Source of the DNA: Prasinococcaceae sp. CCMP 1430
Taxonomy: Eukaryota; Prasinodermophyta; Palmophyllophyceae; Prasinococcales; Prasinococcaceae
DNA: 64,000 bases
Reading direction: 5' to 3'
Assembly: GCA_013416795.1 (NCBI GenBank)
Contig: RQSC01000026.1
Coordinates: 398,518 to 462,517, forward strand
Within the stretch, counting starts at the first letter, position 1. Each line of letters begins with the position of its first letter. A model generated the notes under the pieces. That model ran no database searches. It was not told where the DNA came from and worked only from the letters and a program-made list of their open reading frames with translations. Of this stretch, positions 38,880 through 50,397 are shown one piece after another. A program made the translations under genes and the position numbers.

Positions 38880-40149
38880 CGGCGCGCGCCTCCCCCCCCG
38901 CCCCCGAAACGCACCCCGAACCCGCAACCCTTCCCACATCTGAATGCAAATCAAACAGAGACCCTACATTTGTAAAACCCCAAATACGAGCCGCCTCGCG
39001 GGCGCGCGCGCGCGAAAACGCCCCCGCACCGGGAAAAGCGCGCGCCCAGCGTTCGCGCGCGCGCGCGCGCTTTTTGCCCCATGGGGACACGCAAACAGCC
39101 AAACACGCGCACGCGCGTGACGTGGAGTTTTCGGACTGGCAAATTTCAAAAATCGAATCGCAAACCTGAACCCGAAGCGCGCGCGCGCGCGCCCCGACGG
39201 CGCGGCGCTCCGCGCGTCCGAACCATCTGAAACGCCGACACGCGTCCCGCGTGTGAAACCCTATGACACGAATAACCCCAATTGCGTCGGAGGGAGCGAT
39301 GGCGGGTGGCGGGGCGAAGGGGCACGCACTCACAGACAGCGGCGCGGGGGTGCCGCTGTTCGAGGCGGGGGGCGCAGGGAGGTGCCGCCGAGCGGCAGTG
39401 AGGGGCCGAGTTGATCGACGTGGCGCGCGCTGGGGCCGCCGCCTGCGCCCGCGCCGCGGCACGGCGCTGACGAGGCCCGGAGCTCCGCGAGGCGAGGTGT
39501 CAAGGCGCGTGCCGCGGGGCGGTGACGGTGGCGCTGTCGTGCGATTGACGTGCGTTTTTTTGACGTCAGGCAGCGTCAGACAGAGAGGGCTCAGGCGGGC
39601 GTGTGACCGTGACGTGACGACAGTCTGTGACGCGCATTTGGGGTTGTTGTGATGGTACAGTACGCGGCACCATCTGATGGTAGGATAGGGTTTCGTATAT
39701 CGGTCATTTGATCTGAGTTTGAATGGAATTCTACGCGGTGTGGTTCGGGTTTGGTTTTGGGAACGCGCGGGGCCGGGCCGGCGCGCCAGATTCGGATGCG
39801 TCCGCGGCGGCGAGGCGGGAGCGCGAAAGAGCCAGTCTTTTTCCCGGTCAACGCGAACGTAGGAACGAAAGAAGGAGAGCCGATGTCAGTTCGGACTCGG
39901 GAATTAGTGCCGGGTGGGGGCGGACGCGTGTTTTCGAAGCGAGGCCGGGCGCCAGCCGGCCAACCAGCGCCGAGTGCCACACCGCGCGCGGCGACGAGAG
40001 CGATCGGCCGGTGGGTGGGGTGGCTCAGCGAGGGGGGGGGGGGGGGGGGGGGGCGCAGACGTTCGGGCGGAGGCGGCGGCTGCGGAGGCGGTCGGTGCGG
40101 GCGAGGCGGCCGGCAGGGGCGTGCGGGCGAGCGGGCGGTGGCGGCGGCC
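38880..40149. other. Long intergenic region with AT-richer islands and poly-G run
   Basis: 1.27 kb without a supported gene. AT-richer patches at 38925-38990, 39120-39175 and 39640-39760 alternate with (CG)n sequence (39000-39070). A 22-base G run sits at 40032-40053, just before the TBCA start. It may hold the TBCA promoter and the missing 5' exon or promoter of the NOL-like gene; no motif was identified with confidence. Confidence 0.45.
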
Positions 40150-40869
40150 ATGGCGGACGCCGCCAAGGCGCTGCGCATCGTGGCGGGGTCGCTCAAGCGC
40201 ACCACCAAGGAGCTCGCGGCGTACCACAAGGAGAAGGTGAGTGCTCGCTTGAGGGAGATGGGGTCGCGCGTGGAGCGCGCGAGCGCGACGAGCGCAGCAG
40301 CCGGACACCGCTGGAGCGTGTGCGCACGCCAACGGGAGGAGGTGTGCGGCGCATTGCTGCGGCGACCACGCGCGCTCTGACGGCGCCCGCCCGCCCGCCC
40401 GCCCGTCGCGCGCGCGCGCGCGCAGGCCGCAGAGGAGGAGAAGATCGAGAGCATGAAGGCCGCTGGCGCCGACGCGCACGACATCAAGCAGCAGCAGAAC
40501 GTGCTCGGCGAGACTCTCATGATGATCCCTGACTGCACCACTCGGCTGAGGGGCACGCTCGAGCACACTGAGGACACCATCGTGCGTGCGCGCCTCGCGG
40601 CTGCCGCATCGGGGCCGTGCTGGAGCGCGGGAGCGCGAGCGCGCCGGCGGCGCCGCCGCGCGCTGCGTTCGCACGACGGCTGACTCGACGCGCGCGCGCG
40701 CGCCCCCGCTCTCGTGCGCGCTCGCCCGCGGCGCCTCGTCGCTCGCCTGGCGATCGGCGACCCGCAGGCCGAGCACGAAGGCGACGTCGATGCTGAGAGC
40801 GAGGAGCTCGCCGCCGCAAAGGAGGCCGTCGAAGCTGCCAAGGCCGCCCTAGGGGACGAGGAGGAGTAG
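40150..40869 (+). CDS. TBCA: Tubulin-folding cofactor A
   Basis: Three exons: 40150-40236, 40426-40581 and 40768-40869; introns GTGAG...GCAG and GTGCG...GCAG, both phase 0; 114 residues. The product is an all-helical bundle: ALRIVAGSLKRTTKELAAYH, AAEEEKIESMKAAGADAHDI, KQQQNVLGETLMMIPDCTTR and LRGTLEHTEDTI, where KQQxxVLxExxMMIPDC is the TBCA signature, followed by an acidic helix. Cofactor A captures released beta-tubulin on the way to alpha/beta dimer assembly. The length matches the family (about 105-115). Convergent with the next gene. Confidence 0.92.
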
Positions 40870-41051
40870 TGGACGCGGCGGCGCGAGCGAGCGACCGCCG
40901 CGCGAGCTCGGGCAAAATCCGTTTCCGAACATTTTCGCCGCAAGAGCGCTCACGCATGCTGGGGAGCGCGTTGGAGGGGGTGCGCGCAGGCTGGCCGCGC
41001 GCGCGGCCCCGCGCGCCGAGCGAGCACGTTCTCGTCCAGGTCGTGTGTTTC

Positions 41052-42208
41052 TTACGACGATGGATGTCGCCTCTGCGGCCTTTCTGGCACGGGCACGATG
41101 CTGTCCGCGTTGCTGTCCTCGCCGGTTATGATGTTGAACGCCTGGCAGCTCTTCTTCTCGTACAGGTTGCGGGCGCGCATGGCGCCGCGGTAGCGCACGC
41201 AGTCATCCTGGAACTTGAGCTCCGCGCCCTCGGTGGTGTCGTTGTAGCGTAGTGTGATGGGGTTGTAGTCCACGCTCGACGTGTTGTTTCTGGCGACGTT
41301 GCGCTCCTGCAGCCTTCTCGCAGCATCAGCGTCCCGTCTGGCCTCGTCCTGCGGCGCGAGCGCGTGCACGGCGGGCGCGCGCTCGAGTCAGTACCGCTGC
41401 TCCCTCTGACAGGCTGCCACTTTCGTAATCGCCGTAAAAGGCGCGCGCACACACACGTGCGTGCGCGCACACCGAGCAGCCGCAGCGATGCCGCGGACGA
41501 CCCGTGGGCGAGCCGCCGAGTGCGTGCGGCGCGCGCGAGCACGGAGTGGGAGAGCCCGCGCATCGACCTCAAGGCCGCGGACGAAATCGCACGCGTTCGC
41601 ACCCCGCATCCTCCTCACCTGCCGCGCTTGATAGCGTGCCTGCTCTCTGTTGTAAGTGTCTTGACGCTTGCGCGCGTACTTGATCTGTCTGTCGAGCATG
41701 CGGCCGATGTTCTCGGCGTGCTCGACCTTGGCCATGTCCCGCGTGAAGCGCTCGCGATCGTCCATGTACGACAGCGACTCCTCATCAGGCCTCACGGGAT
41801 CCTGGTGCACCTCGGCGCGCCAGTGTGATTCTCGCCGCGATGCGAGGCGCGTCTGCGGGTGGGGTGGGAAGAGGGAGTGCGCATGCAGCCGGTCAAGAAG
41901 CGCCAGGGGTGGGACGCGGGTCAGCGAGTCGGTGTTGCAAACACCAGTTGTGCGGGTGAAGCCGGGAGGCGCGATGCGTGTCGCGTCGCGAGCATGGGTG
42001 CCAGGGCGGACGTGACTACGGGCGGGCGCACCTTCTCAAGTGAGTCCTTGTTCGCTGGCCGCTTGAACGACTCGCGTGTGCGCTCAATGGGCTGGGTGCC
42101 GACGAACGGGTAGCCAAACGGCGGCGGTGGAGGGCGCTGCCGCCGCTGCGGCAGGAAGTCACCGTGCGGACTCGATGACCGCTCCGAGGGCGCACCCCGG
42201 CGGCTCAT
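41052..42208 (-). CDS. Conserved protein, probably cilium-associated
   Basis: Three exons: 42208-42032, 41810-41619 and 41348-41052; introns GTGCG...GAG and GTGAG...GCAG, both phase 0; 221 residues. Exon 1 is basic and Pro-rich (PPPPPFGYPFVGTQPIERTR). Exon 2 is helical (DDRERFTRDMAKVEHAENIG, RMLDRQIKYARKRQDTYNRE). Exon 3 ends with NPITLRYNDTTEGAELKFQD, DCVRYRGAMRARNLYEKK and AFNIITGED. The NPITLxY...G..LKxxD...RYR...R...L...FNIITGE pattern is one I associate with small microtubule-bound proteins of flagellate protists; this association is from memory and unverified. The exon 2 acceptor has a weak pyrimidine tract, so its 5' edge is the least certain. Confidence 0.65.
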
Positions 42209-43481
42209 GGCGCCACCGCACGCTGCCGCCGCCGCCTCTGCCTCTGCCACGCGCCGTGCGTGCTGGCACTCCCGCGGCGCCGCGGCGTCGCGGCGCTGCT
42301 GCGCGCAGCGCGAGGCGCGAGGCGCAGAGTGCCAGGCAGTCCCCAGCCCCCCCCCCCTCCCCCTGCTAGAGCGCGCCTCTCTCGCACGTGCGCGTTCTGC
42401 CGCGCGCCCAGCCAACCGACCAACCACCCAACCAACCAACCAACAAACCAACCAACCTCACCCTCGCTCTCACCCCGCCGCAACTCTCCACCCCCTTCAC
42501 CCCCTAGCTGCCCGCCTGCCCACGCCCACGCGCGCGCGTGTGTGCCCGCGCACACACCCACGCACGCGTGCGTGCGCGCGCTCTGGTTCATACCCGCGTC
42601 AGCCTGCTGACACCACCCCGCGCATCGCATGCTCCGCGCTGCCAGCCGCATCGGCTTGTATCGATGCTTGCATGTGCACGTACAGTACAGTCCCCAACCC
42701 CAACCCCGGACACCGCCGCGAGCACTGAATACCACGTCATCACGACGTCGTATGTAAACCCTCATACTTACCTCAATACAGCCGCACACGCAGCAAAGCA
42801 CGGCACAGGAGAGGGCCGTTGGGAGGGACCGGGCAGCGCCGGCTGCCCGCGCGCGCCCACGGGCGACAATTTTTTCCGGATTCCGTACAAAGCGCGCATT
42901 CCCAGATAATTCCATGGAATCCGTGGAATCCATGACGTCAGAACGCAACTGAGGACGGGAGCCGCCGTCCGTGGGTGGTCGCGGAGCGGCAGTCGTCGCG
43001 CTCCGCTCCGCGCGATTTTTGTCTCTTTTTTTTTCCCATCGCTTCCAGGCATGGCCGAAGAAGTGCGTCGCCGGCCTCACCGACCGCCTTTTTTTTTTTT
43101 TTTTTGGCGCCGCGCCCGCAGCGGCGCGCGCATGTTTTTTTCGCGCGCGCCGCGCGCGCGACATTTTCCGCGTACAATTTTGTATTCCGACCGTTGGTTG
43201 GTTGGTCGGGGGCATCGCGCGCGTCGGAGGTCAAACAATATGTGGTGCGCGCGCCCGCCGCGGGCCGAACCGACGGACAGGCGCGCATTTCGGTGCGCGC
43301 GCGCCGCAGGGTGGGGCGCGCAGAGGGAGCGTGTTTGAAAGCGTCGCCCGGGCGGACGCGCGCCACCCGGGGGGGCGAACGCGTGGGTGGGGTGGGGGTG
43401 GGGGTGGGGGCGGCACACCGCGCGCGGCGCAGCGACGCGGTGGCGCGGCGCGCGTGCGCGAGCGCCGCAGCGAGCGCCGCG
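42209..43481. other. Divergent intergenic region with simple repeats
   Basis: 1.27 kb between the preceding minus-strand gene and NUF2. Contains an (ACCA)n tract at 42411-42457, alternating purine-pyrimidine CG/CA repeats at 42525-42580, an AT-richer island at 42870-43200 with T runs (43027-43036 and 43088-43104), and CGCATTTCGG at 43284-43293, about 190 bp before the NUF2 start. No gene recognised. Confidence 0.5.
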
Positions 43482-44840
43482 ATGACGCCCAGCGCCGCGT
43501 ACTCCTTTCCGGTGCTCTCCAACGCGGAGATCCTTGCCTGCCTGGCGGAGCTGGATGTGCCCGCCGATGAGGCCGCGCTGACCAGGCCCACGGCCGAGAC
43601 GGTGCGCCCCATGATGGAGGCGCTCGTGCACCTGCTCGCGGGCACGTCTCGCGAGGAGCTCGCGACGCCCAGCGCGGACGCTATGGACGTCCTCGAGTTC
43701 CCCGAGTTGCACGAAGACAGTATCCCGCGCCAGGCGTTCTCGCGCGCGCTTCTGAGCCTCATGCGCGCTGCGGGCGTGCCGGACTTCTCGGTACGCGAGC
43801 TGGTGAAGCCAGACTACCAGCGGCTGCGCCGTTCACTCTCGGCGGTCATCAACTTCGCGAAGTTTCGCGAGGAGTCGCTCGCCTCGTATCAGGAGCTGCA
43901 GGAGAGCAGCGAAGGCGTCGAGCAGCGCCGCGCCCAGCTGCGCGCCGAGGCGGAGGCGCTGGCAGAGCGCCGCCGCGCGCAGCTCGACGCGCGGAGGGCC
44001 GAGGAGGCCGACGTCGAGGCGGTCCAGGCCCAGTGCGATGAGCTGGCGGCCAAGGTGGCCGCGATGAACAAGGCGCAGGCCAAGCTGCAGGGGGAGGTGC
44101 GCGCGCTCAAGGCGCAGGGAGTGGACGCGGCGGACAGGCTGAAGGCGGACAAGGCTGCGTTGGAGGAGGCCGCCAGCACCCAGAGTGAGCTCGAGTCCCA
44201 GATTGTGACGAGCCCTGAGAAGCTGAAGGCGGAGCTGGAGAAGCTCGCGCAGAAGGCCGACGAGGAGCGTGCGGGGACGGCAGAAGCGCATGAGCGCGCC
44301 AAGGCGCTTCACCTGCAGCTCGAAGCCCTCTCGCGGGCCGAGGAGGACATCGCCAAGGCGGTGCAGGCCATGGACGAGGCGCAGGCGGAGGTGAGCCGCC
44401 ACAAGGGCGTGGCGCGCCAGGTGAAGGACGTCAAAGCTGCCCTCAAGGTCGCGGAGGACGAGAGCTGGGAGCTTGAGGCGGAGGAGCAGCAGCTTGGCCG
44501 TCAGCACGCCAGCACCACCGACAAACTGCAGCGCCTGGAGAATGCTGCGAGCGTGAAGCGTGACCAGGCAGCGGCGTACGTCGTGTCCATGGAGGAGGCC
44601 AAGGCGGCTGCGGAGGCGAGCATCGCCAAGGACAAGGCGCGCGTGGCCGCCGCCGAGCAGGCCGCAGTCGAGGCGCGCCACGCGGCCGCGCAACTGGTCG
44701 CCGAGCACGCGGAGGACATGGAGGCCATCGTGGCCAAGTATGACACGCTGCGTGGCCAGGTCGACGCCTACCACGCCAGCCTCGCCGAGGCCATGCGCAG
44801 CGCGCCCGTGGCTGCGACGCCCGCGTCGGTTGGCGCGTAG
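43482..44840 (+). CDS. NUF2: Kinetochore protein NUF2
   Basis: Single exon, 452 residues from the ATG at 43482. The N-terminal 140 residues are the NUF2 calponin-homology domain: YSFPVLSNAEILACLAELDV, PTAETVRPMMEALVHLL, ELVKPDYQRLRRSLSAVINF and AKFREESLASY; the SAVINFAKFRE helix is diagnostic. The rest is continuous coiled coil for pairing with HEC1/NDC80, with LEAEEQQLGRQHASTTDKL near the C-terminus. NUF2 with NDC80, SPC24 and SPC25 links kinetochores to spindle microtubules. The length matches the family (about 450). Convergent with the Nudix gene. Confidence 0.93.
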   Translation: MTPSAAYSFPVLSNAEILACLAELDVPADEAALTRPTAETVRPMMEALVHLLAGTSREELATPSADAMDVLEFPELHEDSIPRQAFSRALLSLMRAAGVPDFSVRELVKPDYQRLRRSLSAVINFAKFREESLASYQELQESSEGVEQRRAQLRAEAEALAERRRAQLDARRAEEADVEAVQAQCDELAAKVAAMNKAQAKLQGEVRALKAQGVDAADRLKADKAALEEAASTQSELESQIVTSPEKLKAELEKLAQKADEERAGTAEAHERAKALHLQLEALSRAEEDIAKAVQAMDEAQAEVSRHKGVARQVKDVKAALKVAEDESWELEAEEQQLGRQHASTTDKLQRLENAASVKRDQAAAYVVSMEEAKAAAEASIAKDKARVAAAEQAAVEARHAAAQLVAEHAEDMEAIVAKYDTLRGQVDAYHASLAEAMRSAPVAATPASVGA

Positions 44841-45042
44841 GAAGGAGGCGCCTGCTCGCAGAGTAGAAGACAGCGTGCGCAGTGGCCGAAAAGCCCACCG
44901 CCACCCCTGCGTTACTGATACTGCACCGTAGCAGACGTAAGGCCATCTGTGACATATCAACAAGGGGGTGCGCCCGCAGCAGGCGGGTGCTCGCGGTCGA
45001 GCGGCGCTGCGCTCAGAACGGTCTGCTCGCCCGGCCGGAAGC

Positions 45043-46614
45043 CTACTGGGACCGCCTCACCGTGCAGGTACGGCCGTGTCCCGCTCGCACACCTCCAAGC
45101 GTCGCGATAGAGCTTCGGCCACAGCCCCTGTGGGAATGCAGTCGCGCGGGGTCGCGCGTGTTAGTAAGAGCTTGCACGTCGCACTGTGTGCGCCCCTGCA
45201 CGTCCGCGCGCGTAGAGCCGGAGCATTGAGCGAGGAGGTGATGGAGGGCACCGGAAGGCAGCGACGGCGCGCAGCGACCGGCATTGCGCACCTCGGAAGA
45301 GTGGCCACCGTGCGCAATGCCCTCACCGCCCGCGAGAAACTCCTCCGCTGACATCCAACGCGCGCCCTCGAGCTCCGTTTCGCATGGCGAGACAGGCGGC
45401 GGCGCCAGCGCGCTGCCCGCGGCACTTGGCTCGGGCTGGGCCCTTAGTACGCACAGAAAGAACATGTCGTCCTTTTGCGCGACATGCGTGCCCAGCGCAC
45501 GGCGCATCGCCACCACGCCCTCGAAATGCGCGCGCACCCCTGTCTCCTCAAACACCTCGCGCGCAGCCGCTGCATCGACCTCCTCGTTGAGCTTTGCGCG
45601 TGCGCATGCGTCAGGGACAGGCGTGACGACGCACGCGCGGAGGGCGGGCGTGGCATGTACAGGCGGGCGAGCGCTCCCGCACCTCGGCGAGACCCGTCAC
45701 CAGCTTCCAGCCACGACCGGCCGCTGGACCACGCCGCTCGCGAACGACGAGCACGCTGTCCTCGCACACGACCAGCGCGCCCACGCCCACGTGCGAGCTG
45801 GCGGCGGGCGGGAGCGTGTTGACCTCGCCCTCGGGCAGCCAGCGCGACATCATGACAAAGTCTGCAGTCGTGTCGGGCGCAAAGTTGCCGTAGGTTCCCG
45901 TTGCTTGCGCGTCAGTACAGCTTCCTCGCGGGTGCAAGCGAGACAGGTGGGCAACACGAGCAAGCGCTAGCTAGACGAGCGCGAGCTGCGCAATTTGGTC
46001 GCACGTGTCGTGTCTCCGCAGGCGTGCGCGCGCACGCACCGCGCTCAGCGTGGTGGAAGGCGAAGGCGCGCTCAGCGGCGACAGGCACGAGCGCGGCGTG
46101 CTCGAGGCCAATGCGAAGCCACGCACCGCGCACAGCCTCGCGCTTCCACGCGCTCAGGCTAGCGTCGAGCGCCGCGCCGAAGGTCGCAGCGTCGGCAGCC
46201 AGCGCGCCTGCAGCGGATACATCCACCGTCACGCCGCCATACGCGTCGGCTGTCGCTGGCAGCTCGGAGCCCTGCGTTGGTGCAGCAGATTGAGTTGCTG
46301 CAGAACCGAGGTGGTGATTGTGTTGCGCGACGGGGTCGAGTCAGAGAAAGGGGGCGAGGGAGCGAGCGGCGTGCACGATGTGCGTAGAGTGCGGTCTCCG
46401 CGTGCTTGCATGCGTGCACATTCGCACCAGTTGCTGCGCGCGCGAGCGCACCCGCACCAGCACCTGCGCCCACCGCCGCCACCGCAACCACGCCGCCGCC
46501 GCCGCCGCCGCTGCCCATCGCCGCTGCTGCCGCTGCGCCGCTCGCGCGCCCCCCCCCGCCACGCCGCCCTGTTGCCCCCGCTGCCGCGCGCCCCAGAGCG
46601 CGTGCGAGGAGCAT
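45043..46614 (-). CDS. NUDT6-type Nudix hydrolase, multi-exon
   Basis: Exons well supported at 46297-46040, 45903-45683 and from 45591; phases agree throughout. A provisional first exon 46614-46452 (MLLARALGRAAAGATGRRGG, organelle transit-like) fits in phase. The NUDT6-specific N-domain is DAYGGVTVDVSAAGALAAD, AWLRIGLEHAALVPVAA and FAFHHAER. Then SSHVGVGALVVCEDSVLVVR, WKLVTGLAE|LNEEVDAAAA and REVFEETGV, a perfect Nudix box (G-x5-E-x7-REVxEExGV) rebuilt across an intron, and GARWMSAEEFLAGG. The box hydrolyses nucleoside-diphosphate-X substrates with Mg2+. The open frame ends at 45043, but a strong donor at 45326 (GTGAGG) suggests the last 90 residues are intronic and a final exon exists further left. 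Confidence 0.8.
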
Positions 46615-47078
46615 GCGCCCGTCCGTCACCACGCGCCGCGCTCGCACTGTGGGGCGCGCACTCTCGCGCATGTGTGTGGTCCACGCGCGCACACGCGCGC
46701 CCACCGCGAGTGGATCGAATGACCAGGTTACCCCAAGCATGTACCCGAAATTGGAAATCTGTTTTCCCCGGTGATTCTGCGTTTCAGACCCGGTCTGCGC
46801 TTGTTGTGAATTGACGGTTGTGTCGGGGCGTTGAGGCGAACGGACTTGTGGCCACCAACATCAACAGCTGCCACGCGTGCACAGGGCAGGGGCGGCACAG
46901 GCGCAGGGCACGCGAGCGCAGTAGGCACGAGGGCAGCGGGTACGGGCGCACGCCGGAGCGTTGATGCATTGTGTTTACGATACATGCTGTAGGCAATGCC
47001 AAAATGAATAGAGTGCGCGCGGGTGGGGGAGGAGAACCGCCTCCTGAGCCGAGCCGGCTCGGCGTTGCGGCGCTCCAC
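46615..47078. other. Intergenic region upstream of the Nudix gene
   Basis: 464 bp between the presumed Nudix start and the ABC1 stop, both on the minus strand. The right part (46725-46830) is AT-richer. Nothing recognised. Confidence 0.45.
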
Positions 47079-49872
47079 TCAAGCCGCCACCGCCGCGAGT
47101 TGCGGCTCCGCGCCGATCGCCTGCTGCGCCTGCGCCGCCCCGCGCTGCCGCGCTCTCCGCACGACGACCGCCAGCGGCGCAACGAGCGCGTCGCACACGC
47201 TGCTCAAAACGAGGCGTGCGCCGAGCAAGCCCAGCCGTAGCAGCCGCACTGCACCCGCCGGCGTGCTCATCAGCCGGCGTAGGTGCCCCCAAAGCAGCAC
47301 GCGCGCCACGCGCTTCACCCAATAGGGGCGAATGCGCGGATTGCCGCCGAGCTGGTAAATTTGCCGCCCCTGCTCGTCGTACTGCACCTCTGAGCTGCCA
47401 CCGGAGCCACCGCTCGCATCAGCCTGCGCGTTGCCTGCCTCATGCACGCTGGCCGACCCGCCTTTCGTGTTGGCGCCCGCGCCATCCCGCCGCCGCAGGC
47501 CGAGCGCGCAGAGCACCGCCCTACACATCCCCTCCATGGCCCGCTGCACCACCTGCTGCGGCCGGGTGCGGAAGAGCGCCACGAGCAGCTCATTGGGCGG
47601 CGCGAGCACTGTGTCGGCGAGCGAGGCCGAGTTGGCGTCGTAAATGATACGCCTCAGGGCCTTGCCCTCCCGCGCGCTCAGCAACTCGGCGCCGAGGTCA
47701 CCCGCCCAGCCGCTCGCGGCGTCGAGGCTCGCCTCTGCCGTGTCGGTGTCATAATTCGACAGGGCAACCGCTGGAGCGTCCGCAGCGTCGGCGCCCCGCC
47801 CCGCCACGACCACCTCCTGCGTCGCGGGGGCTTCCACGGCCATTGCGAGCAGGCGCTCCCACTGAACGCGCCCGTTGTCGTCCACCAGCACCTTGCGCAG
47901 GACTTCGCGCCCGCTCGGCGTGCGCGGGCTGAGCGCGCGCCGCAGCGCGTGGGGGAATCCGGCCTCGTACATGTTGCACGGTGGGTCCAGCCGCTGCGCG
48001 AAGCCGTCGAGCGTCGTCAACGACCGAATGATGAGCACGAGGTAAGGCGGGAGCGCCACCCGGTACTTCAGCGCCAGGTTGGCCAGCGCGTCGACAATAT
48101 CGCTGAACGCCGACATGCCCGCGCCGCCAGTTTTCGCGAGCATCTCCTTTTCGAACGCCTCGAGGTACTCTGGGAAGGGGATCTCCTTCCACTTGCCCGG
48201 CCCCAGCCCAGTCGTAGCGCCCCCGTTGTCGTCGACCCAAATGGCCGGCTTCTCGAGCAGCTCTAGCTCGCGGAAGTCCTCGATGAGCGCGCGCCAGTTC
48301 TCCGCCAGCACGTGCAGGATGCTGTTGGCGATGGCCTCCTGCTTGGTGTCGTCGACTAGGCTGATGAGCCCGAAATCGAGCAGCGCGAGCCTGCCGTCCG
48401 GGGTGAAGAGCATGTTGCCCTCGTGCGGGTCGGCGTGGATGACGCCAGTGCGCATGAGCTGCGCTGCCGAGCAGTCTACGCCCATGCGGATCATGGTGGC
48501 CTGGTCCTGCGAGGGGATCTCAGCCAGTTTGCGCCCGTCGATCCACTGCGACGTGAGCACCTTGCGCGTACTCAGCGAGTCAACGGCGAGCGGCACGCAC
48601 ACGAACGGCTGGAAGGCGTGCAGCTCGGCGAACAGCGCCGCGTTGGCCGCCTCCTGTCGGTAGTCCAGCTCACGGAAGAGGCCGCTGCCGACCTCGTCCG
48701 CGATCAGCTTCATGTCTGTCTCTGCCTTCCAGTAACTCTGGAGCCACCTCAGAAACTCGCGCAGGATGTGCATGTCTAGCGCGATTTGGTACGTCACGCC
48801 CGGGCGCTGCACTTTGACGGCGACGTCCTGCCCGTCGGCGGTCACGCCGCGGTAGACCTGCCCAAGCGACGCAGCCGCGATGGGCTCCTCCGCGAGCTCG
48901 CGGAACGGCGCGCCGGTCCCTGCCGCGCCCGCGATGGGCGCACCAGGCGAGAGGCCGAGCTCGTCGCGCAGCGTCGCGCGCGCGACGTCGCTCGGGAAGG
49001 GCGTCATCGCGTCCTGCAGAACCGCCAGCGCCTCGGCGGCCTCCTCGCCGACGAGGTCTGGCCGCCCACTGAGCGTCTGTCCAATCTTCACAAACACCGG
49101 GCCGAGCTGCTGCAGCCCCTGGCGCAGCACCGCGCCCCGCCGCTCGTCGCCCAGCGTCCAGCACACGTACACGCGCGCGGCGATCGTCGACAGGCGCAGC
49201 ACGCGCGTGCCCACGTCGTATGGCCGCGCCTGCGAGTGGCGGCGGGCGGTAGGCGCGAGCGCGGGAGCGTCAGTGGATGCGCGAAGGGGAAAGCAGAGGG
49301 GGGTGGATGTCAACCACAGGAGGCCTCGTGGGAGCGCATGCGCGCGAGCGGGCGGGCGCATATTCTCTCTCACACACGCAGAAATGCACTCTCTCCCTCT
49401 GTGCGCGCGTGTGTGTGTGTGTGTCACAGGTACGAGAGAGCGAGCGCGAGAGCGGAAGCGATGAGGCAGCGCTCACCGCTAGGGTGAGCGCCCCACGGCG
49501 TGTGTCCCGCGCGGCTGGTACACGGACCTCGAAGTACGCGAAGACGTCGCTCATAACCTCGCCGTATTCTGTGTGGCCGCCCTCCTCGAGCGCGCGCTCG
49601 AGCGCAACGGACGCGCGTGCCGCTGCCGCCGTCTTCGCCGGAGCGAGCCGGCGCGTGTCGCCCACGGGCCCCTTGTCGCCAGCGCCACCGCCGCTGCTGC
49701 TGCCGCCGCTGCCGCTGCTGCTGCTGACAGCGGTGGCGACGGAGCGCTCGGCCGTAACGGCGCGCACCGCGTCATCTTTTGCTCGCGACGACGCACAAGT
49801 GGCCCACCGCCGCCCCCTGCGGCGCGCCGCGCGCGCCGGCGCAGCCTTCGCCGGCTGGCGCGTTTGGCACAT
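47079..49872 (-). CDS. ABC1/ADCK/UbiB-family atypical kinase
   Basis: Exons 49872-49528 and 49229-47079 (298-bp intron, GTCCGTG...GCAG, phase 0), 831 residues. The N-terminal 80 residues are Arg/Ala/Ser-rich, like an organelle transit peptide. Family motifs follow: VFVKIGQTLSGRPDL (KxGQ), AAASLGQVYRG (the Ala-rich loop replacing the glycine loop), VAVKVQRPG, ELDYRQEAANAALF, VIHADPHEGNML (catalytic loop) and LALLDFGLISLVDD (DFG). The long C-terminal half carries hydrophobic helices near the end. ABC1 kinases support ubiquinone synthesis in mitochondria or prenylquinone metabolism in plastoglobules; the transit peptide type and domain style do not decide which. Confidence 0.9.
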
Positions 49873-50397
49873 ATAGCAAAAAAAAAAAAAAAAGACGCTC
49901 CGTTCGGAACCCGCCAAATCCACGCGCGGATCGCCATATCAAATCTCACACGTACCGTAGTCGGAATCCATGTCTTGTTCGCCATCTCTCGCGAATCCTC
50001 GGCGGCACACACGACGAGCCTCGCCGCACCTTGCGCGGGGTTATCTGATCCACGCGGTGACGGAGATCGAGATCTCCTTCTGGTGGTGGACGGCACGGAC
50101 GGGCACGGCACTCGGTCGGCGTTGACGCGAGCTGCGCGGCGTCGCCCATCACGGCAGCGAGGCTGACGCAGGAAGGGGTGGCCCGGGGCGGACCCAGACA
50201 CGGGGACCGCGGGCGCGTGAGTGTGTCGAGCGCGCCCGCGCTGTGCCCATGCCGGAGATATTTTCACGCGCCCATTTTCGAGGCATTTTTTTCGAGGCCG
50301 CCTGGCATCGCGCGCGCATTTCGGTGGCATTTTTTTTAGAAAAAAAATACAGAAACTGCGGAAACGGTCTCTCCGTGTGTGGTCCGTCGGTTGGGTG
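49873..50397. other. Divergent intergenic region with A and T runs
   Basis: 525 bp upstream of ABC1 (-) and of the eIF5B fragment (+). An A run lies at 49879-49894, two GGCATTTTTTT words at about 50282 and 50328, an A run at 50340-50347, and CGCATTTCGG at 50315-50324. The last AG before coding sequence (TACAG at about 50349-50353) may be an acceptor of an intron whose upstream exon is missing. Confidence 0.45.

Noticed and set aside
37216-38943. Long plus-strand frame antisense to the NOL-like reductase
   Set aside because: No conserved motif; the minus strand encodes a complete SDR core.
37321-39462. 713-codon frame reading through the N gap
   Set aside because: The part right of the gap is in non-coding sequence; the frame is open only because n positions carry no stops.
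42411-42457. (ACCA)n tract considered as a CRISPR or telomere-like repeat
   Set aside because: Short imperfect tetranucleotide repeat without spacers; ordinary microsatellite.
46229-46740. Long Ala/Gly/Arg frames around the Nudix 5' region
   Set aside because: Only the short piece 46614-46452 joins in phase to the Nudix domain; the rest is simple-sequence shadow.
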